Shown in pieces: positions 52,254 to 63,200 of a stretch of 64,000 nt of DNA. The notes below the pieces were generated by a model that was not told the origin of the DNA, ran no database searches, and saw nothing but the letters and a program-made list of their open reading frames with translations. The DNA lies in NCBI GenBank assembly GCA_028671895.1, contig CM053813.1:14756001-14820000 (forward strand), read 5' to 3'. Each line of letters starts with the position of its first letter. Position 1 is the first letter of the stretch. This DNA comes from Oenanthe sinensis (Eukaryota; Streptophyta; Magnoliopsida; Apiales; Apiaceae). The position numbers and the translations under genes are program-made.

Positions 52254-55200
52254 TTATTGTTGTTGTTGTTTCATGAATTGATCATATCTTGCTTTCTTTT
52301 CTTTTTCCTCTCTAGAGTTGATCTCTTCAATAGCCTGAAGAATTTCTTATCTGACAATTATTTCTTCAATTAGAATTGCATCTTTTAGCATATCAGCAGG
52401 AATTTTGAGAGTTTATAAGGGATAATCATTGACAAACTTGAGTGTGACTTTGGTTTTTACTCCATTCCTAAGTTTGAACTCAACTCTGTCGGGATCTTTG
52501 AATACTCTGCATTTTTCCTATCTTCTCAGCTCTTCAGACATTCTCTCTATCTCTTCATCTTCTTTAATCTTCTTTTCAACCATCTTTTTCAAGTACTTGA
52601 CCTTGTCAATTTTCTTTTGGTACTTCCTAGCCAAGTACTCAGCTACTTCAACCATCTTTAATTTATTTACCATGCATTTCTTGTCAAAAAGACTAAGTAC
52701 TCTTTTGATATCATAAGTGGTTGAAGTTGAGTTGTCATGGTAGAAAGATCTTTCTTCTCCATCAACAATAGTCACAAACATTCTTCTGGCTCTCATCACA
52801 ACCTTGAAAATTATGTCTACCTTCCATTTTTTGATATTTACTTTATCAACTTCAACAACTTTTTGGATAGGCTTAATTGGTAGACCTTTTCAGGAATGAT
52901 GAGCTGTTTTTTCCATTTAGGACATCTAGCTAGTGAAGAACTAGCAGAATGCTTGATTTTCATTTTGATGGTTGCATTGATTGGAATTCTTTTGCAAGGC
53001 TTGAGATTGTTGAATTGATTTTCTTTAACTTCCTTCCTTATTACTCCATTTACAGTCACATTGACAAGATGTCTTTTTGGTGATTTAGATTCAGGGACAT
53101 TAGCAGTTTCAGAAATTATTGGAGCCATATTAGTACCCTGATTTGTGTTAGGTGCACTAACATGACTTCCAATAACTTTCTATTTTGTTGGTTTCTTCCT
53201 TTCATACTTCTTTTCCTTGTGTGAGTCATCCATCTCCTTCTTTTCATATCCATCTTTTTTGTTCTTATCTTCCTTCCTTCCATCCTTATCACTCCTAGGT
53301 GTAGGTTTGTTGCCTTTCTTTCCCTGACCTTTGTCTTCATCATCCTTCTTTTTCTTTTCCAATTCTTTCTTTGAAAAATCAGAAATTTGATCACTCATGA
53401 ACCATTTTATCTTCTCCAGAATCAATATGTCTTCTTCTTGTTTAACTTTCTTCTCTTCTAACAGATCAATTAATGGCTTGGCTTCTGTTTCCTTGATTTA
53501 GATGTTGAGGAATCTTGAAATGAGCTAATTTGTTTCCTTTTGCCATATACATCACTCCATCAAGATTGCAGTATGCCTCTAGAAGTGAAATAGGGAAAAG
53601 GGGACCTATTATAGATTTTTTCAATTCATCATCTTCCTGAGTTACTATTTCAATGGCTTTGTGCAGGCATTTCAACTCAGTGTAGGAAAGTTTATTAAAG
53701 AGTCCAATTGAGACCTTAAAGTAGCCAGATTTCATCTGCACTATAGGCTCTTTGAACAATTTTCCATTCTGCTCAAATTTGACTCCTCTAACTGTTATGA
53801 TGGAATTTTCAAGAATTTTCTTGTAATCCCAGTGATGTCTTTTAGCTTGTTCCTTGATGGCCCTCGAAGTTTGGAGAAACTCTTTGTTAGCATTAGGCCT
53901 CAAAACTTCTTGCCTTAGAGTCCTCAACACTGCCTTTTCCTTTCAGCCTCAATCTCCTCCCTTCTTTCTTTCTCCCTCTTAGGGTTGATATCTTGTGTTT
54001 GAGGAAGGAAGATTGATGTAGTTAGCTTGAATTTAGATTAGACTTGCACTGGATGTGCTTGGCTTGGAGTAGTCATGGTGGAGAGAAGAGTTTGAATGTT
54101 GGTCAGTTGATTTGTAACTTGTTGAAGAGTGATGCCATGTGTTGACATGGAAGTTTCAATATCTTTTTGCAGAGAATCCATACTAGACACCACTTCTGAT
54201 ACTGTGTTAGCAAGAGTTCGTTAATCTGAGGACAGTTTTTCAACCTTCTCATTTAACTTAGCAACAATGAGAGCTTCAACTTTTTCTGTCTTGGCCTTGG
54301 CTTGATAGTAGATGTCCACTTAAAAAGGAGTCAAATCATTGAGTGACACAGCTTCTGGTAATCTATCAGCATGCCTATTTTTATACAACACCTCCACCAT
54401 ATTGTTGATTTTGGTTTGATTCTGTTGCAGAGAAGCATTGCTTTCAACCATTTCCTTAAATTCTCTATTCATCTTCTCCATCTTATCATTCATCTCTTTC
54501 ACTTGAAGTCTTGCCAGAGATGACTCTGATCTAGGAGCATGCACACCAAGCATAAACTTCTCATTAATAGAGTTCATCCTACTCTCCATCTTGCTTCTAT
54601 AATTTTCAATTTCAGACTGGAAACCCCTTGCAAGGTAGTGATTTGCTTGTAGTTGCACCTTGGCAGCCTCATGAATTGCATCATAAATTGCAGAGGGAGT
54701 GAAGACTTTGGCACATAAACCAAGAGAAGTCAGATATTTCTCCCTCATCCACTGTAGTTTCTCCTCCATACTCATAGTATATTTCTTGTCCAACCAGGCA
54801 TCAACATTGACTTCTCCTTCTTCAGCCATTGAGACTTGCAGTTAGAGCTAGGACCACTTGTTACAGTGAGTCCCTCAGTATCTATCTCCTCGTCCAATTT
54901 TTCAGATGAATCATGAATAGATTCTGGCTGGATAGGAGAATTCTTCCTAGATGACAGTCTTTAAATGACCGGGGAGTGTCCAGGGAATGCCATTGGCATG
55001 GTGTAGAGGTCCCTCAAATTTCCCAATGTCTGTGTAGACATAGTATCCAATGGCTCATTAATGAGACCAATGGGTGATGTTACTCTAGCCCCCACAGAGT
55101 CTGAAGTAAAAACTCCTGGAACCTTTATGGTTTTGATGGTGTCATCAGGATATACCCCAGCTTGTATTCCCTCACCATCTTGATGTATTTCATGGGTGGT

Positions 55201-56695
55201 GAGAAAGGTATCATGCACTAAGTCACTTGAAATTGGCTTACTAGGAGGATTAAATTCCTAGTGATCAACAACCTTTTGTGTTTGGCTAGACATAATTGGT
55301 TGAGAGAAAATTTGAGAACTGAAAGAAATGTTTTGAGAAGAAATGAGTGTTGACAAACCCCTGAGAAAATGGGGAAGTTTCAATAGAAATTCCTATGTGC
55401 TCAGGTGTTTCCTTTTCAACTATACTTCTATCATCAACAGGAGTGAGTTTATGTGATGGTGCAGACTCTTTACAAAGTGGAGTGGGCTAACTCCCAATTT
55501 TAATAGATACATTCTGTTGAGAGAATGCATCTAGTAACAGGTTTAATCCCTTTAATACCTATACACCCTGTTGGGAGGATGTATAGTTGCTTTTTGTGGT
55601 CTCTTTACTCTTTTTCCTCTTCTTTAGAGATTCTACAAGAGACTCAGGTTCATCAGTTTCTTCTACCACTACTTATAATCTCTTTTTAGCAACTGGTTTC
55701 TTCCTTTTCTTCTTTTCAACTATACTTTGTTGAGAGGATGTAGAGGTTGGTTCACTAACATCTAGGGGATTTGAACAAAGTTCTGCATTTGGGTTAAGAG
55801 TCCCTAGGTTAGGTGCATTAGTTACTTCTGCCACCTTGGGACCCTCTACTGCTTGCAAGTAACCATATGTAGGCTGCACAAGTGGATACCCTTCAAATAT
55901 ACTCCTCATATGAGGTGTTATTTGAAGAGGTACATTCACTGTGGTTCTTCTGTCCAATGTAGCAAAAATGATTTTTGACATGGACTTAGAATAGCCAATT
56001 CTATTTTTGTTCATCCTAGGAAATTCAATCAAACTAGCATTTTTATAATTTAAAATTGATTGAATGAAGCTAGGGAAGAAAATCTCATTACCTCTCTTGG
56101 GAATCCTGGTTATGAGTTCCCCAAGAATGAGCCTGCCTACATTGAGCTTCTAGTTATTTGCCAAAGAGTAGGCCAGCTTCATGGCAATGGCACTAATTTG
56201 ATCAAAGCTAGTCTTTCTGCAGGTGAAGACTCTCAGTAGAGTGTCAAATAGAAATGATCACTCATTTCTAACATATTTCTTATTGAGCTTTCCAAGCTTG
56301 ATCTCATCAGAGTATCTGATAAACTCCATGAAGTCCTCCAGTTCAGCCTCTGTTGGCACCTTGTCATGCTTCTCAGTTGGGAGAGACAAACTTGAATTTA
56401 CATCATTTTCATTGAAACTTAGGTCAACACCTTGAATCTTGTAGGTGACTTAAATCCTGAAGCTCCCATCTTCTAATGCAATCTCCTCCTAGTTTGCAAT
56501 GCTCTAGAACTGCTCTAGAATGTCCAAGTACAGTGGAGGGTTGAACAACAATGCTTCCTTCAAGTATGAATCAATGAGAAATCTGGTGAAGCACTTGTAC
56601 TGTGGCTTTGCATCTGCATCTCTAGCAATCGCCAAGAAGTTTATTTCTGGAATAACATACACCTCAGTTACAGGGTTGTAACTAGAAGAAGCCAT
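52254..56695 (-). pseudogene. El-5 third ORF, about 1,480 codons (broken)
   Basis: It starts MASSSYNPVTEVYVIPEINF at 56695 and can be followed to a stop at 52254 with several frame changes and stops. Order: N-terminal region (56695-55900), basic KKKRKKPVAKKR (about 55680), Ser/Thr-Asp linkers, a coiled-coil of about 170 residues (54320-54829; SEIENYRSKMESRMNSINEK), a segment at 53466-53930, Lys/Glu-rich low-complexity DNA (53180-53430), and a terminal domain with VTIVDGEERSFYHDNSTSTT then a coiled-coil (52518-52799). It ends in glutamines. There is no signal peptide or membrane segment. Homology to El-3 is by order and start rather than close identity. Confidence 0.7.
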
Positions 56696-56877
56696 TAGAG
56701 TAATGTGTAGAAAGGGGAAGTGAAGAAATGAAAAAGTTGAAAGAGAGAGAGTTCGAATATAACTGTTGAGAGCAAACGTTTTTTGAGTTTGCGATTAAGT
56801 GTAGAAATGAAATGTTAGATTTACTTTGCTATTTATATGACTTAGGCAACTCGACTAGGATTGTAATTGATTTGAAT

Positions 56878-57190
56878 GATCGAGAACTCAGAAAATGAAT
56901 AAAGTAACTTTAGTAGAAAACTGACAGAATTTGATCAAGAACTCAATATTATGTATTTGAGAAATAAACTATTCGAAAACTCAGTTTGAACTTGACCGAG
57001 AACTCTAGTGGTCGAGAACTCTCATTCATACTAGATCGAGAACTCTGTAAAATATAGTTGGTAGAGAACTTAAACACTAATTTGATCGAGAACTCACTAA
57101 AGAATGATTCGAGAACTCTATTTGAGACTATCCGAGAACTCAAGAATTGTACCTAGTTGAGAAGTCAAAAAAGAATTGCAACTTAATCAC
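56878..57190 (-). repeat. El-5 spacer with repeated GAGTTCTCG words
   Basis: Seven exact CGAGAACTC copies (+ strand reading) and variants fill about 260 bp between RNase H and the third ORF. In element orientation this is GAGTTCTCG, opposite to the ACTTCTCGA words of the LTR, which read TCGAGAAGT in element orientation. Confidence 0.75.
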
Positions 57191-57626
57191 AAACTCCAGT
57201 GTTGAAAGTTTACTCTATTTCCCCTTAGAAAATAAAATAAAAAATTTATCAAACACATATTTTTCAGACTAAATTCAAATTAAATTAATTTAATCTTGGA
57301 TCAGAAATGCATTTGTTAAATATTCCTACAGAATTGAATATCACACTTGTTATTTAAAGATGCACAAGTACAATAATTTTTTTCAGGTTTACTTAGAACA
57401 TGAAAATAGTTCCAAGCTACAATTTTGATTTTTCAAAAACAATGTATAACAATATGACTGATATATTTATAAATATACATTTGTTTACTTCACTTAGATA
57501 AATCATTTAGAATTCATGTATGTGAAGTAATTGTTGTAACAGTTGGTGATATATATTTATTTAGCCACTAACCAGAAGAGTTTAGCATTTTAATTTCACT
57601 AACCAACATGTTAAAAGTGGCTTCAT

Positions 57627-58006
57627 CTAGTGGTTTAGTAAAATATCAACCAACTGTTTTTGTGTAGGAACATAAAATAATTCAATCATGTGATTTTCTG
57701 CATGTTCCCTTATGAAATGATACCTTACATCAATGTGCTTTGTCTTTGAATGGTTCACTGGATTTGCAATAATGGATATAGCACTAGTATTTTCACACAT
57801 GATAGGAATTCTCTTCAAAACTGGTCCATAGTCCCTTAACTGATTTCTTATCCAAAGCACTTGAGCATAACAAATTCCAGCAGTTATATATTCAAACTCA
57901 GTTGTGGAATTTGAAACTGATTGTTGCTTCTTGCTATACCACGACACCAATCTCTCTCTAAGGAATTGACAGCTTTCAGAGGTGCTCTTTCTATCAACTC
58001 TGCATC
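57627..58006 (-). pseudogene. El-5 RNase H, C-terminal half
   Basis: RVDRKSTSESCQFL, STTEFEYITAG and CENTSA match copia RNase H. Two positions usually acidic (EAEY, CDN) read EFEY and CEN, so the site is degraded or substituted. A frame change follows VPTQKQLVDIL. It is truncated by El-6 at its N-terminal side. Confidence 0.85.
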
Positions 58007-58232
58007 TGTTGGGTCCCGAAAGTATCGTAGAAAAGGGTTTGAATGCGATACTTACAACAATTTAAAATTCTTTTCAAAATTTGCGGAATTAAATTATTAC
58101 TTTTACTGAGGGTTTGAGTCCTTGTAGTGTTTGGGAGGCTGACTTACTAGCTTTCTATTTTCATGATAAAACATTTAAGATCTAGAAAATTAGCAAGTAA
58201 CTAAACAATATTCAAATTAAATACGTATTATT
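58007..58232 (-). mobile_element. El-6: LTR fragment of another copia family
   Basis: On the + strand TGTTGGGTCCCGAAAGTATC opens abruptly inside the El-5 RNase H, followed by AAAGGGTTTGAATGCGATAC, the layout of a copia LTR end read backwards. It is cut by El-7 after 226 bp. Orientation is inferred from that layout. Confidence 0.6.
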
Positions 58233-58745
58233 TGCCCTTGAGTACAAGAAGTTTGGAGAAGGGGGGTTGAATACAAACTTAAGAATTAATTCTAATTCTT
58301 GCGAATTTAAGTATGTTCAAGATTTTAGTGTGTTTTAAAGTGTATGGTTAAGACAGAACTAAATGAACTCAGAGTGAAATACTTATAATATTGAAAACAA
58401 GACAAATAATATAAAATTACTAGTGGATTGGTTTTTCCACTAGTATGTTTTTGCTTTCAAATAATCTTGGTAGAATTACCAAGCTGCTTACAAAGTGTTG
58501 TTCTTAAACTACAATGCTTACAATCACTCATACTTTGTTACAATAGACTACTACTTACTATATAGTAATTTTCTTCTACTTCTATGTCCTATCGACAGAT
58601 AACATTATAAAATACACTTTACAATGTTTACATGAAAATAGAAATTAGTTACTTTCACAGTCTTCATTAGACTTTGTCTAGTCCTGGAAATATCTTTGTC
58701 TTGATCCATTCCCTGAAGACTGTGTTGCCTTGAAAGTCTTTACAA
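58233..58745 (-). repeat. El-7 partial LTR
   Basis: On the minus strand it has GGAAAAACCAATCC (as in El-1 and El-8), TTGTATTCAACCCCCC near its end and a TATAG/CTATA-rich stretch (58558-58566). The first half of the LTR is missing. Confidence 0.65.
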
Positions 58746-58751
58746 TCCTGA

Positions 58752-61700
58752 CAGGACTGTCTTCCATTGATTCAGCTTATGCAAAGTTCCCATTGATTCA
58801 GTTTCTTCATTTTCCTTCATCTTTTTGTATAGGGATCCCTTCAAAATCTTCTCATCCTCCACCCTGTAGTCTAGTTAGCTTGCAAGTTGATTCAATTCCA
58901 GATTAGGCAGTTTGTCTATTTCCTGACAAATATCAATGCATTTTTCTCTACCTTCCTTGTCCTTGTAGATCATCATGTAGAATGGTTCATGAAGTACCTT
59001 CCTTCCTTCAGGGTTCCAAATCTTGATTCTGTCATCCCTTTTTACTTGAAGAGGTGTTTCTCTTATTTTCTTCATCTTCTCAAGGATGGCTTTACCTAGC
59101 TCTTCAGTTAGTTAATATTTCATGTTGAGCATTGTGTATATTTTCCTTAAGACACCATCTTCATGACTTGATCAAATGTGAAGAATGAATGTGACCCATC
59201 TTCATAGTCTATGTGAAATAGATCTACATCTCTATTCCTTTTTCCTTTAATTGCAATCATTCCCTCAACTTTGATTAAAACAAAATTTTGAGGTTTGGAT
59301 TTGAACACTTCTATATCCTTGGATTGACCACTCCCAGATGCTTGAAACTCAAGATTTACCTCCTTAGTAAATTTTTCATCAGCAACAAGTTTTCTTTTAA
59401 CTCCAGATGTTTTTGGTTCATCTACAGGCTTGTTTGCTCTTTGTTTCATTCTTGGCCTCCTTTCACCTTATTTTCTTATGGCTTCTCTAATTAGCCTATC
59501 CTCCTTATCAAATTTCCTTTACAATTGAATAACTAGTTCTTCTTGTAATTTCTCTTGTTGTTCTCTTTCTTTCACACCAACAACTATTGCTTGGCTCAAT
59601 AGTTTTTCACCTCCAATCATGGCAGAATTCTTCTTCTTCTTTTCTTCTTCTATTGCAATGCCCTTTCCTTTTCTATCACCAATATGTGAGATACTTTCAC
59701 CTACCCTTATTTCTCATTTCTTTATTGCCTCAAGAATTTCTGGCATTAAGGCAATTGGCTCTTGTGCATCAATCTCCTTGTTTTTGCTGGCAATTGAATC
59801 AAATTGCCTTACAATTTGTTGAGCCAATGCTTTCTTTGGATCTTTCTTTTGAATGACATTCTTTGTATTCTTGACCACAGCTTCAACTTATTCACTCTCC
59901 CTCGTCCTTAACTCCTCATCCTTCTCTCCCTTTTTGTTATCAGTAATAGGCTCTTGAGCTAAGGATTGAGAAATAAGAGGGGTATCCAATAATCTGCTTA
60001 GAAGTTTGATTTGAGTGACTTGATTCTTCAAAATTTGCTCCATGTTAACTTCCATGGCATTCACACTTTTCTCCAATGCCATTACTTTGTCCTTGGCTAT
60101 AGACTTAGTATCAAGTCTTTGTTTGATTCTTGTTAACATTGTGAGGTTAAGTCTTGAATCAATAGTGGTGTCAAAATGTGTCCTTGAGTTATCAATTTCT
60201 TCCCTGATCTTCTTGAGTTCATACTTGGAACCTGTTACATGCATCTTCTGGATCTTTAAGTTGTCTTAGTAAAAGTTGAGAATTCTTCTGTGTAAAGGAT
60301 CCTCTACATTTACTTCAGCCATGGATCTCTTGTAGTGTGAAATTATGGCTCTTTAAGTGTCAACCAAATTAGTTTCATCACTAGCCATTGCAGGTTCCAA
60401 TAACTCATCATCAGAACTATCTTCAAGATTCATATAAGACACATCATCAGGCTGTCTTGCCAAATTCTCCTTGCCACTTCTGAATTGTTCTTCTGTTTGC
60501 ACTAATCCCAACATCTTTTCAGCTTCTTGATTAGTGGCTACTGCCAATTCTTGATATTGTGGATCTTCATGTTGAAAAGGTGTAGCATCAATGTTGAATT
60601 CAATCTCATCATCCACCTCTATGTGGGCATCTGCACCTCCTGCAGGAACTCCATCTTCTCCATTTCCTTCATCTCCCCTAACTCCAACCCAACTCCTGGG
60701 TGAGCTCTGCTGCAACCTGCTCAGTTTTAGAAGTTGATGCTTCATGAGATGGTAAAATTGGTTTCTCTCTATTCTTTTCTCCCTCACTCTCTTCTCTCCA
60801 TTTTTGCATCAGGATCTCATCCTGGATTCTCACATCTCCCTTACTATTCTCTCCTTTCGCATCACCTGCTAAGGTGGAACTCTCTTTGCTCATACCCTTT
60901 CATTTTGCAATGTCAGAATAAATTGAGGGCCTTTCATTCTCACACTCTCCTTTTGCCAAGGTATACAACCCTTGCCTCTCACACACCTCACCTCACCCAC
61001 TCTACTCAATCCTAGTAGAGTATTGGCCACTTGAATTGTTTCATTAGATGATTCATGAATTGGAATGAAGCTGCCAATCGATGGATAAGAAATATCCATT
61101 GATGAATGAATATCCGTTGATTGGAGCTCGTCGATGGATGTAAGGATATCCATCGATGGAAGTGAACTATTCAATGGATGTTGGAAATTATCAGTTGATT
61201 GAGGAATATCCATTGACTTGTGAGAATTCTCAGTGTTTTCCTGATCAACCAAGGTGTTAACCTTATTTAGTGATGCAGGTGAGAGTGTTGGCTCCACCCT
61301 GAGTTACAAAGAGGGTGAATTTGAAACATTGAAGTTGTCCATCGACAAAGTTTCTGAAGAAATGGATTTTGAAGGAGATTGAGGAGATGAAATAGATAGA
61401 GAGTGGGGTTGTGCCTCAGGAAAATTCTGAGACACATCAAAAGAAGAAACTGAAGGCTCCACCAAATTTGCATTTGACTTTGCATGTGTGTGTGTTCCAT
61501 GTGCAATGTTATTATCCTTCTTTCTCCTTTTGTATGGTTGAATTACTTTGTGTCCCTCACCCCCATCAAATGGTCCTGGTTGAGACCTCTTTTCAATTGC
61601 TACACCTTGTTGAGAAGGTGCAACTAGGGATGTGTTTAGATCCTTTATCACAGCCTTAATCTGTTGAAAGATTGGGCTGGTGGCTGGCTGGACAATCTCA

Positions 61701-62011
61701 AACTCTCCTTACTTATTCTTCTGGCTTTCTTGATATTGGACAGTTCCCTCACCCTTATCAACCACCTTCACACTCTCCTCGGTTGTTTTTCTTTTCTTAG
61801 TTTCTACAATAATAGTCTTTTGAGAAACTACTGAGGTGGTTTGTTTAGATTTGTGTTTAAAAGGTTGTGCAACTTGGGTAAGAGGGATGGGGGCATTTCC
61901 AACTCCCTCCATTATTGCAGAAGGCAAAGAAATTGAGATACCATAGGTAGTAAAAAAAAAATTAAGTTTCTTGAGATATACATATACAAAAGGAGGATAT
62001 ATGAGGCACAA
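58752..62011 (-). pseudogene. El-7 third ORF (broken by stops)
   Basis: One frame can be followed from 62011 to 59147 through several stops, then shifts. Order: MEGVGNAPIPLTQVAQ with a VSQK motif shared with El-3 and El-4; a linker with repeated SMDI/STDI/SIDE (60960-61180) encoded by ATCCATCGATGGA words; an acidic EVDDEIEFNIDATPF part (about 60600); a coiled-coil (60240-59960); a GGEKLLSQAI helix shared with El-1; and a terminal domain (EPFYMMIYKDKEGREKCIDI, 58980). Function unknown. Confidence 0.75.
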
Positions 62012-62028
62012 CTTAGGGTGTAAGTTGA

Positions 62029-63142
62029 TGTTAGGAATCTACATGTGATTTGATGATAACATTAATATTAGAATCATAGAAATTTTATTTGTTGTAACTG
62101 ATCAATTGATATGAAAGTTATAAATATCAATTGATCAGGAAACCATTTATCAGTTGAAGTGTTTATATGAATCAACTGATAATTTAGATTGTAGCATAGG
62201 TGTTCTTAGTTTATTTCAATCGATAAGGTGTAGATCAATTGATATTTTGTTCATCAATTGATGTTAGAGTTGATTGATATAGATCATCAATTGATGTGTA
62301 AATTAAACTGTTAAATTGTAATTATGAGAAGACAGGAAATTGCACAAGTGAAGGATGATCAATTGATATTGAAGCATCGATGGATGAAGGATCAATCGAA
62401 GAAGCCAAGCCAAGGATTGAAGACCATCAACTGATGTGAAGACCCATCGACTGATATATCGATTGATAACATCTATCAATCGATAAGACATCTTTTATTA
62501 ATCGATGGATATAAAGATCAATCGAAGAAGTACATCAGTTGATGGATTAAAGAATGGATCAATTGATATGCTTAACAGCAAATTATCAATTGAGTGTGAC
62601 AACACAGAAAGAATATCTGTTGAAGATCCAGAGAACAAAAGCACACCTATGGAAGACAGTCTAGAGTGACTGTGAAGACTCAATCAGAAGCTGTCTTTCA
62701 AACCTTTTTGTAAAATAGAAAAAGGTAAAAGGAAGGCAGGTAGAAACAATCCTAGAATAGGTATTGTAAAAGTACACTTGTGATATATAAACAAGTGTAG
62801 TAGCATTATTAGAAAACATACAAGTTAGACAATATTTTACAATCAACTGTTCTAGCTTGAGAGCACACTTGTAAGAATAGTTGATTTGTTTTCTAATCTT
62901 GTAAACGCAGCTAGGTTTCTTCTAACCTAGGAGCATTGAGCAAAAATATATATTGATGGAAAAACCAATCCATCAATAATTTTAAATCTCTTTGTTCAGT
63001 ATCATTTTCAGCACTAATTTGTTAGAACTTATTCTCTTATTCTTTCAAACATCAAGAACAAATATTAGAACAAGGAAAAAGTTTTAATATTTGTATTCAA
63101 CCCCCCCTTCTACAAATATTGACATTGTTCTAAGGAATAACA
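62029..63142 (+). repeat. El-8 5' LTR (1114 bp)
   Basis: It starts TGTTAGGAATC and ends GGAATAACA. It has the same word pattern as El-1: many ATCAATTGAT/ATCGATTGAT copies at 62100-62590. The C-run before its end is shorter (CAACCCCCCCTTCTAC). Confidence 0.92.
62774..62798 (+). promoter_or_regulatory. El-8 LTR TATA box inside an inverted repeat
   Basis: ACACTTGT (62774-62781) and ACAAGTGT (62791-62798) enclose GATATATAA. The arms equal those of El-1 and differ completely from those of family alpha (CTGTGT/ACACAG). Confidence 0.55.
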
Positions 63143-63144
63143 AT

Positions 63145-63159
63145 TGGTATCAGAGCAGG
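63145..63159 (+). promoter_or_regulatory. El-8 primer-binding site, tRNA-Met type
   Basis: TGGTATCAGAGCAGG starts 2 bases after the LTR. The same 12-base core occurs in El-4. Confidence 0.92.
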
Positions 63160-63200
63160 CTTTCAACATACAGAAAGTTTAAAGATCAAGAACAGTCAAT

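Larger units (their letters stand above)
51000..58006 (-). mobile_element. El-5: 3' part of a Sirevirus-type copia element (third family)
   Basis: In element order (right to left): RNase H C-terminal half, a spacer rich in GAGTTCTCGA, a very long third ORF and a 3' LTR. The layout is that of El-3, but the sequence words differ. It is cut at 58006/58007 inside RNase H by the LTR fragment El-6; gag and most of pol are beyond. All reading frames are broken. Confidence 0.8.
58233..62028 (-). mobile_element. El-7: Sirevirus-type fragment (third ORF and partial 3' LTR)
   Basis: In element order: third ORF from 62011 to about 58752, then the second half of an LTR (about 58745 to 58233, ending GTACTCAAGGGCA). 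The purine tract and the start of the LTR appear to be deleted. It is interrupted on the right by El-8. The third ORF shares segments with El-1, so it is related to family beta. Confidence 0.72.

Noticed and set aside
53180..53425. Separate Lys/Glu-rich gene on the minus strand
   Set aside because: It lies in order within the El-5 third ORF and is its low-complexity segment; the two overlapping frames reflect composition.
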